Source of the DNA: Dipteris shenzhenensis
Taxonomy: Eukaryota > Polypodiophyta > Polypodiopsida > Gleicheniales
Reading direction: 5' to 3' (one strand)
DNA length: 64,000 nucleotides
Assembly: GCA_047967505.1 (NCBI GenBank)
Contig: CM106540.1
The translations under genes were made by a program, and so were the position numbers. Below, piece by piece: positions 55,431 through 64,000 of this stretch; position 1 is the stretch's first letter; each line of letters opens with the position of its first letter. Under the pieces are notes generated by a model. That model ran no database searches. It was not told where the DNA came from and saw nothing but the letters and a program-made list of their open reading frames with translations.

Positions 55431-56120
55431 GAAAAGGAAACATGCATTCTATTTAAATAAGGAAACAAGCATTCTATCGAAACACTTTGAAGGGAAAGGG
55501 GAAGGGAAACAAAAATACATGGCTAGTGAAACAAAAATCCATGTCTTCCTTTAGCTGCAACCTTCACATCGGTCTCCTCTTTGCCTCTGGCTTGCAACCT
55601 TTCTTATTCAACTCATCCTCCTCTCTTGATGGAAGAACCCAATCACAAAAACTACTCTTCTTCTACCTCTTGGTTCTTCACCCCTCATGAATTAGAAGAA
55701 GAGTAGTTGTGATGGGGTCCTTCCATCAACAGATATAGCCAAGGGAAAGTGAAAGGGAGAGGGGAGGGGAATGGGCCAGGGGAAGGGATATTCGAAGGGG
55801 AAGGAAAAAGGAAACATGCATTCTATTTAAACAATTCAAATGGAAAGGGGAAGGGAAATGAAAAGGGTAATGTACATGAAACATTCATTCTATTTAAACA
55901 AGGAAGCATGCATTCTATTTAAAAACTTTGAAGGAAAAGGGGAGGGGAAAAGGAAAGGGGAAGGGGAAGGGAAAGGGAAAGAAGGAAAAGGTGGAGGGGA
56001 GGAGAAAAGAAACAAGGAAAAAGGGAGAAGGAGAAAGGGAAAGGGAAAAGATAAGGGAGAAGTGAAAAGGGGAAGGGAAGAGACAAGTGAAGAGGGAAAG
56101 GGATCAACAAGAGTGAGCAT
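55431..56120 (+). repeat. Purine-rich repeat region
   Basis: A-and-G-rich runs (AGGGAAAGGGGAAGGGAAA) alternate with copies of AACATGCATTCTATTTAAA at about 55,439, 55,813 and 55,907. It looks like an expanding interspersed satellite, similar in base use to the E2/E4 tracts but not within a recognised element. Confidence 0.8.
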
Positions 56121-56559
56121 CTTTGTTCTGAGCTTGTATGTATAGGAACTCAACTGCCTGCACTACACAAGTACACAATACCTTTAAAAATGACATCCCT
56201 CATTTGAACCATGTTCCATATTCATATGAGCACCTCTGCCTAGAAACAATGGAGCCTTCGAGCCACCTTTGCCAAGAAACAAGGGAGCCTTTGTCTTTGG
56301 GTCATTGTAGCCCAAAAATAAGGGAGCCTTCATCTTCTACACTTTAGAAGAATAGAAATATAGAATGGAAAATAGTATCACAAGATACAAAATCCAATTA
56401 CAAACTTTCGATTTTGACCTTTCTTTTAAAAAATGTAGTATACCCAATCACCTTCTTTAAATGCAACTACCCTCCATTGCTTATTTACCTAATTCCTCTA
56501 CCACTCTTAGTCCTAATGATGTGCTTATGCATGTAAGGACAAGTTTGATTTTTGGTCCT
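56121..56559. other. No gene recognised
   Basis: A short internal repeat (CAAGAAACAAGGGAGCC type, 56,240-56,335) is the only structure seen. Confidence 0.35.
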
Positions 56560-57262
56560 AATTTGTAGAAAATATATCATCTTCACTGTGTATCATTGTT
56601 AAAGTTAAAGGCTTCCCCAAAAACTATCATGTTGGAGCTTTAATGAATGTATAGTGTTGTTGCTAGGCAAACTCTACCATCCAAAGATAGCAATCCCACA
56701 ACTATGGATGATCATTTACATAGCACCACTTCCACCACGAGATTTAATTTGTAGCTTCACTCTATCTATCCATCTCTAGATGATAGAAGGATTCAAACCT
56801 GGTATCCAAGTTATAAAACAATGCTTGCCAAAATTTCCTAGTGAACTTACTAGCTCAATCAAATACAATGGAGTACCATGATATACAAATATGTGCTTCA
56901 TGAAAATCATTGTTGCCTCTGTTTCTTCAAATGTCTTCTTACAAGGAATAAAATGCAATTTCGTGCCAACCTATCCAGATCATGTTGTATCCTTGTGGTG
57001 ATCATCTAGGAAAACCAATGAAAAAATTCCATAAGATGTGCTCCCAAGGTGCCAATGGAATGGGTAATAATGAACTAACACCCCTTGTACATTTACAAAT
57101 TTCATGCTTTTCATTGTGACAAATAGTGCAAGTCAAAACATATTCAGAGATATCTCTTTTAATGATGCTGATAGAAAATCTTTCAAGTTGTCTCACTATC
57201 TATTGCAAACCTTTATGCCTTACAAATGATGGCCTATGAAATCTTCAATCACCTTAGGAAGG
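56560..57262 (-). pseudogene. Ty3/Gypsy integrase relic
   Basis: Read leftward: YVLTCTICHNEKHE (57,140) and LLPIPLAPWEHILWNFFIGF (57,070-57,005) match the zinc-finger end and the start of the catalytic core of Gypsy integrases (usual CxxCQxxK, PLPIPxxPWExIxMDF). MHFIPCKKT, FMKHIFVYHGTPLYLI and GNFGKHCF (56,958-56,810) continue the core. The first catalytic Asp is replaced by Asn (WNFF), and stops and frameshifts are present. No LTRs were seen. Confidence 0.85.
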
Positions 57263-60200
57263 TTTTATAAAACAAACCAAAGGAGATGGTATGACCATAT
57301 GATGGAAGCTCAACAAATCTAACTTTTTACATTGGCATCTAAGGAAAGGTTTAAATTCATTTCATCAAATTTTTAGGAAACTTTTAGGTTCATGGATTTT
57401 ATCATGATTAATTGGTCTCTTTTTCCAAGCAATAAGAGTTCAGCTAGAGCACTTAGAAGGATCAACATCAGAAAGTTTGATTTGACCTAACTAAAATAGG
57501 AGATCACTAGACAACAGATGCTTGGCTTGAATGGTAGTAGATTTTCAATGATTAATAACTTCGTAAAAGAGAACTATAGTCTAATAAATCCCAATTCAAG
57601 TTGCCGCAGAGGGAGGAGTGAAACAACACCAAAAAAGGCAAGAGAAATTACCTTCTGGAGCATGGATGTTTTTTATCAAAGCTATACTTTTGTACTAATA
57701 TAAAATCTTGGCAAAAGTTTATCAAGCTTTTTTTTTTAGTTTCATGATATTTATAAAACATGGTACAACTTAATATATTTTCTTTTGAATTTCTAAGTAC
57801 CATATGTAAATCTTTGTGAAACTTTAAAATTTTTGCATAACAGTTTCAAATCTTAGCGAATATTTTAAATTTTACTTTTATTAGGGCATTTAAACTTTTG
57901 ATGTTTCGCTTCTTAATTAAACTAACACTAACAAATCATCCATCTTTTGGAGGGAAAAAGAAGCAAAGGCTAGGAATCTTCTTCATCATAGTCCAAAATA
58001 TCAAAATCAAGAAGATGGTTAACAATTAATGAAATATTCCTAATCTCTAAAGGAATAGAGGAAAGGCCATTGAGATGAAAGTGTTTTGACATGAAATTTC
58101 AAGTCATAAGCATCTTGGCACACAATGAGGGGTAGTGACAATAGCAATCTATTCAAGGCTTATAAGAACCTGAATTGGTCTTTTTTTAAATGTAGCAAGT
58201 AGGCTTATCCAATCATTAACCAAAGCAACCATGAAACCAGAGGGGTCTTTTCTAAGAAATCTTATTTCTCAAATTCTAACAACTTTTTATGAAAATTTGG
58301 TCCCTTAAAACAAGAAAGAATGCATTGGGTACCGATAGGAGGGGGAGGAAGGTTAATATTGGTAGTATCTGCATAGCCCAATTTCACAAGAGTAGGGATC
58401 CATTGGTCCTGTACATTACATCCAATTGTTAGTAATCAAAAGAAGGTGGAGAAAATACTAGCCTGAAAATCAATTGCATGATACTATTGCAACCAAAGGC
58501 TAGTTTGAAAATCAAGGCGTGTGTCTAGAATTCAATATCCAACAATCAAATCAAACTAGAATTTGCTTAATTGAAGAAAGCTAAGTTAAAAAGAATACTT
58601 CAATTGAAGAAAGAAAAATGAATATTAAGAACAAATTGATTCTTTTACAACTGAAACATGACTATCTCATTAGTTAGAGCAACCATGTCTTTAACCACCA
58701 TTATTTGAGGAATGAGAACTATACCTATCAACCAACTACAAAACATCCATAGTTAGAACTATGAGATTGTTATGTGGGTGACTAGTATCCAGCATCCCTC
58801 ATTTTCTTGTTATTGCGCATATATTTATAATTTAATACATGATTATATTAGGCAAAAAGAGGGAATAGGTAGGTACCTACATGGAAAGTGGTATCCTAGA
58901 TAAAGAAAAGCTCAAAGTTAGAATTATTGTTCTAATCTGTTATTAATTAGATCTAAGTGTCTACTATAGAAATCAAAGGCAATATTATCAAGGAAATAAA
59001 AAAATTTAAATATGTAGAAAACAATACACCTAACTATCACATAGAATAAAGGATCATAGTACTTACTAAGACACAACATACCCTTGGCTTTGCACTTGCA
59101 AATCTATAAGAAAATAGAGTTTTACAATTATAAGCAACGCATGGGATTGTCTTTTCTCTAAAATTTGGTGGGGTATAGGGAGCAATCCTCCAATCTTGGA
59201 ATTGGTAAGGAGAAGCCCACTGACTACTAAAGGACATATATAAAGAGGATGAATGAGGAACAAAGATGAGGGGACAGGAGAGTGAGATCAAAAAAAGTGG
59301 AAGGTTGAGAAATAGTGGCAGCAAAAAGGAGTAACACCCTTAAGAACTAAGGTTGCTCATTCCATTTAGCATATTACATGGATGAAAAAATCTCTTAGGA
59401 GACGTAAATATGGATAAGAATACTACATTAGGATAGAGCTTCCTTTGAACTATAACAAGCAACAAACACTGAAATATAAGTAAGCCAAAAAAAACAAATT
59501 CAATTTTTAGCCCAAGTTAAAAGTTTTGCTCAGTAAAAGAGGTCCTTTTGAATCATCAAAAGCTAATGCTATACCATGGATTGAGAGCCAACTTATCCAC
59601 CTTTTGAGTGCTTGAAACAACCATTGGTTGTGTCAAGCTTCCACTTCCTTTTTAATGGTTAGAGGCATGTAAGAGTTCCTGTACTACAAGTTGAGAAAAA
59701 CTAGACCGATAGTATATTAATATGGGTAGTGGTGTCTCATATACTACGAAATAGTCTCCATATCAACAAATATCAATATGGCTATATTTGGATCATGGAT
59801 ATGTTTGGAGAGTAGCAAAACTGTATCCAACTCACCCCATTTTCCATGAGATTTTTTTGAAGAACGAATAGAGTTTTTATAACACTACTATTCATGCACT
59901 TATATAAGTATTTCTCTTACAAAAATGGTATTCCAATATCATTTTACAATCGACAAAGACTTTTTTCAGCAAGAAATAGTCATTCACTTGCAGCAGGTAT
60001 AGCAAGATAATGTTGTATTATTTTGAGTAAACTATAAGGTCCCTAGAGTTCTTTTACTGGAGGAAGGGATTCACAATGAACACCTTGAGCAGGGTTAAAC
60101 CAAATATACCAAAGCAAGTTCCTAGAAAGGGAATAAGAATTAATTTTTGAGTTTCATAAATGAGCAGAATCATGTTCAAGTAGAATCCATGGTCCACCTG

Positions 60201-61334
60201 TTTTAAGTAGAGAGGTATATGACTATCCAAAGTAAGGTTAAAAAATTTCTTTAAAATCCATTGTAATTTTTTAAATTTTAATAGATACAATGTTCTTTCA
60301 TGAACCTTCTAGGTGGTAAAGTTCCCAAATGTATATTTAAATAGTTTCTAAAACAACCCACTATGTGAAAATATTAGATTCAAGGCAATCAAAATCTTTC
60401 TTAGAAATCCATTATAACTTTTTTAAGCTTAATAGATACAATGATGTATGTCATACCTTGTAGATGGTAAAGTTCCCAACTTTTTTAACTTTAATAGATA
60501 CAATGATGTATGCCATACCTTCGAGATGGTTAAGTTCCCAAATGCATATTCAATTATTTCTAAAATAGCCCACTGTATAAATTTTTACATACAACACATG
60601 ATAATATGCTCACAAGTATATGAAATTACATAAGAAACCAACAAAAAAATGTCTCAATTAGATATATAATCTAAATCAAGGTCGACGAAGACAGCATGAA
60701 CTTGAATACAAGTAATCAACTTAATCCCTGGAATATATACCAAGGAGGTCATCATAGTCAAGGTGCTAGAGATATGCATAGAAGATTGAAGCAACACATT
60801 GTTCACTACACCTGTTGCATAGAGCATAAGAAAAGAGACTATATGGAGCATTCATATGCTTTTCACAAGTAGACTAGTAGGTTGGGAAAAAGAGAGCTAG
60901 AAAGTCCAACAAAAGAGTAGAAGCTTTGAAGGACACAAAGTGCCAAGAATCTGAAAGAGAACTAGTAGGTTGCAATAGAAGCCTATGGAGGTGCAAACAT
61001 AGTACCAAGCTTAAGTGTTAGGGAATGTCCAAAGAAGCCTCTAAAGAGGCACCTCAAATAATTAGTGCACCAAAAATTTGATAATGAGTGAGCCCAAAAT
61101 GAGGTAGTATATCAATGTAGCAAAGGCTTAGGTAGAGTTACATCCCATAGCAAAGTGGGGCATGTATTTATCAAGGTAACTCTACTAAAAGAATCCAATA
61201 AACACTATTGCACTTCACAATTCCATTATTCTATCCGATAGACAAATCCAATTCTCAACCAAAGCTCATTGCATATCAATGAGTCAATACCATTTGTGTA
61301 CTACCATCATAAATTCCTCCTCTAGAAGCCAATA
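57263..61334. other. AT-rich stretch without recognised genes
   Basis: No convincing protein on either strand in 4 kb. The only clear structure is a threefold repeat at 60,265-60,560. Confidence 0.4.
60265..60560 (+). repeat. Threefold short repeat
   Basis: Copies of AATAGATACAATG..GT followed by ATACCTT..AGATGGTAAAGTTCCCAA at about 60,280, 60,430 and 60,492. Spacing is uneven; no coding pattern. Confidence 0.75.
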
Positions 61335-64000
61335 CACTACTACACATGGATCCTATTGTGATGTTTAAGTACCGAAGTTTAGCGTGCGTAGGGAACTAAT
61401 CATCGATATTAGAAGTGCGCCTCGTCAAGGGTCACTATATAGCGACTTTTATCAAAATTGTAAGTGTCGTTATATAGCAACACTAAGATACTTTTTTATA
61501 GTGACGTTTTATAGAGAGTTTTTTTTCTCATATCGACTTTAAAAGTTAGTTTTCTCCAATGGCAATTTTTTAAATTTTCATACATGTTTGATCTTTTGAG
61601 AGAATAAAAGTATGAGAGCATGTACATCGAGCCTTTGAGGCTCATATATTCATGTCCAAGTTTGAGATGAAAAAAATCAATGAAGAGCAGTTACATCAAC
61701 AGTTTCATCTTGAGCCAAGTCTAACGCGCCAAACAAGTCTATCTCTAACTCTATACCGAGTTGATCTCCTATATCATCATCGTACTCTAGCATCATACGT
61801 TCATCTAGAAGTACTTGATCATCTTCTTCAATAAAGTGTGGTGATTCTTGATGATTGTTGTCTTCTTCCTCAATATTGTGATCTCTATCTTCCTCCCATG
61901 TGATGTCATTATGCGCATCTTCCTCTTGGCTCATATTGTGATCTTCATCTTCTTCGCTAGATTCATCTCGATCAATTGGATCTAGCATTGGTAGTGGCAT
62001 CTCCATATCCACATCTCTATCTTCAAATTTTTGCTTACTTCGTGGTGCAACTTGGATCACGTACCACCATCTTGGATCAAAACAATCCGGATGAAAAACC
62101 ACCTATATTGAAGATGGGTGCCAAATGTCATCAATTATATATATGAAATTATGCTTAAGTACATGTATCAATGGATCTTTAAAAACAAAAGCTTCATCAG
62201 CCCAAAGTTTGGTGGAGTCTATTGCAAAGAAACTTCTACTATCTTTTCTCATTGTTGCATGGGGACCATTGTAAATAGTTCTAAACCATTTTACATCAAG
62301 AATGAAAATACTAAATCATCTGAAATCAACTTCATAGATTTCGCATATGGTTCCACAATAATCCAACTGTGAGGAGAGAAGATTGGTATCCGAAGCACTT
62401 GCTCGGTTATCTTGTGTGAAGTTAGCCATGACTCCACAATCATACATAACTCTCTTTGAATCGATGCGTTCCACGTGAAAATGTCATCCATATGACCATA
62501 ATGCATTGTACTTTTTGTACTATAAAAGAGCATCATTAAAACAATGAAGATGCATCTATTTTATAGCGTATATTGCCACAAATAGTTACTTAATTACATC
62601 AAGAGGTAAGAAACTTACATGCATCATACATCCAGATGATAACTCTCGCTCGCGCTCATTTATTATCTCTCCATCACGTTTGACTTTATGCAGAGCCAAT
62701 TGTAGCCAATCAAGTGACATGTGAGTGGGGAGAAGAGCCAGATCTTGTGGATATGGTTGCGATCTCCTATACATTACTCTGAATCTCATCCTTGCATTTA
62801 TTCTTTCTGCTTTGGCCGCTTCATATCTCTCAATCCACTTCTACATCTCCTTGCTATTGAGGATACAAAACTTATTGAATTTCTCCATTTGATCTTCACA
62901 CATCTTTCTTTCAATTCCTTTTCCTTGGGGAACCTCGCCAACGATGCGATCATCATCCTTGTTATGCCAAGCTTGTAGCATATTGGGATTCGTGGATGCA
63001 AGAAACTCCGTGATATATACTAATTACTCTTGCATAAGCCATCCCTCTTCCATGCTTGCTTCTGGTCTTGCTCTTTGTCTTACAAATCCCTTCAAAGTTT
63101 TCATAAACCGCTTGAGAAAAAACATCCACCGACTATGAACGGTACCTGCAATAGCCACCTCATCAACTATGTGCAGATGCAAGTGTACTTGAGTTGTCAT
63201 AATGCTCGAGGGAAAGTGCTTCTCAAGCAAGCATACGGCTTCAATGGATTCCACCCTAGCCTTCTCAATACTCGATATGAAGATCTCTTTTTGAGATATC
63301 CACCTATTTCACATGCCCATGTAAGATATTTTCATAATCAGTCTACAGATTATTTAGCTTAAATTGAAGAAAATGCAATCAATGTGATTTGATAGTAAGC
63401 ATACCTCACAATACCACTAATCTTGAATATAGCATTTCTAACATCTTCCTGTAAGCACTCTTTTATTGTAATTGGGAGGATGAACTATCAAAGCAACAAA
63501 GAAGTCATGTCAACAATATAACATAATCATAATTATGCTAACGCATCACGATTATCGGTACACTAATCCTATAGCTTAGAATACCTATAAGACCTTGTGC
63601 CAATCATGGGACTTGAGCCCACTAAGCTTATTGTCCTTTGAAAATGCTCCTTTCAAGCAATGCATGTACCCTGTGGGTGTTTGAAAAGAGGCAATGTTCG
63701 CCTTGACCGTTGCCTCCTCCCTCATACAGAGGATCCATGTTGCTTTTGGGAGGATAACTTTTCCCAGAGCATGCACTTGGGGCCACAAACGAGACATCCT
63801 ATTCATAGCACATGTCTTCTTGCACTCCTCTTGAGTCTTTGGAACCAACCAAGTGTGCCCAAATAGTAGCCCCCACATTCTTGAAGATATGCATGGGATC
63901 CAAGAGATGATTGATTTGTAATTGACCCCAATAAGTAAGCTCGTGAAAGATCGATAGCCTCTTCATACCAGGAGGAGGTTCCTCTCCATTCGCCCTCCAA
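61335..64000 (-). mobile_element. CACTA element E5 (family A), runs off the window
   Basis: Terminus CACTACTACACATGGATCC at 61,335, the homologue of the E2 right end (here in reverse orientation), followed by palindrome words at 61,430-61,490 (CACTATATAGCGAC, GTCGTTATATAGCAACAC) that are more decayed than in E2. The coding part of tnp2 follows on the minus strand. The other half of the element lies beyond the window. Confidence 0.9.
61677..64000 (-). pseudogene. tnp2-type CACTA transposase of E5 (partial)
   Basis: Close homologue of E2 tnp2, from the middle to the C-terminus. At the edge it reads WRGTSSWYEEAIDLSRAYLL in a shifted frame and keeps the TGG that E2 lost. DUF4218-like blocks: VHLHLHIVDEVAIAGTVHSR, FMKTLKGFVRQRARPEASM (63,254-63,024). 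Then MRFRVMYRRSQPYPQDLALL (62,789-62,586), a DUF4216-like part (about 62,540-62,180) and an acidic end (62,102-61,677: DPIDRDESSEEDEDHN). Lesions of its own: a frame change near 63,810, a TAA near 63,026 and a stop near 62,845. E2 and E5 are broken at different places. Confidence 0.88.

Noticed and set aside
1-64000. tRNA or rRNA genes
   Set aside because: No tRNA-like cloverleaf with A and B boxes and no rRNA stretch was recognised by eye; a tRNAscan/Infernal run would decide.

Overview
The window looks like nuclear DNA of a land plant with a transposon-rich genome. Evidence: a multi-exon GT-AG gene of the plant-only UspA-like plus kinase receptor-like family, Copia and Gypsy retroelement relics, several CACTA (En/Spm) DNA transposons with TNP2-type transposases, and plant-type CCCTAAA telomere-like repeats. 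The kinase gene is compact (nine introns of 85-170 bp) and much more GC-rich than its AT-rich surroundings. A non-seed plant (bryophyte, lycophyte or fern) seems more likely than a flowering plant, but this is a guess from style and not a proof.

Layout. 1-3.85 kb: a minus-strand Copia gag start cut by the window edge, then a decayed plus-strand Copia gag-pol with its 3' LTR. 4.3-12.1 kb: a broken DDE-like transposase gene carrying a GHTHEDID signature (DUF7869-like), then a long decayed gene of unknown N-terminal function that ends in two tandem Ulp1/C48-like cysteine-protease domains. A 442-bp MITE with an 8-bp target duplication sits inside that gene. 12.4-15.3 kb: tandem repeats and two diverging copies of a small coiled-coil gene. 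15.3-20.4 kb: truncated CACTA element E1. 20.4-25.9 kb: relics of transposase-like genes, an inverted compound microsatellite and minisatellites. 27.5-31.7 kb: the only gene that looks intact, a 1,025-residue UspA/kinase protein in ten exons. 32.2-48.3 kb: two complete CACTA insertions, E2 (32,246-40,693, TSD TAT) and E3 (40,764-48,340, TSD AAT), only 70 bp apart. 48.3-50.1 kb: an unassigned decayed ORF. 50.3-54.9 kb: CACTA derivative E4, which lost its tnp2 gene. 55-57.3 kb: purine-rich repeats and a Gypsy integrase relic. 57.3-61.3 kb: AT-rich sequence with little that can be recognised. 61,335 to the end: CACTA element E5, running off the window.

The most interesting system is the CACTA group. 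E1, E2 and E3 share one plan: a tnp2 transposase gene and a tnpA-like accessory gene transcribed away from each other. Short palindrome-like motifs occur at the two element ends and again in the central intergenic promoter. E2 and E4 are sister families whose 16-bp palindromes differ by one symmetric base-pair change, as expected if a dimeric DNA-binding protein (probably the tnpA product) reads them. Three elements also carry a long tract, pyrimidine-rich on the tnpA sense strand, inside or next to the tnpA leader intron. All the transposon genes seen here are broken by stops or frameshifts, so any activity would have to come from copies elsewhere.
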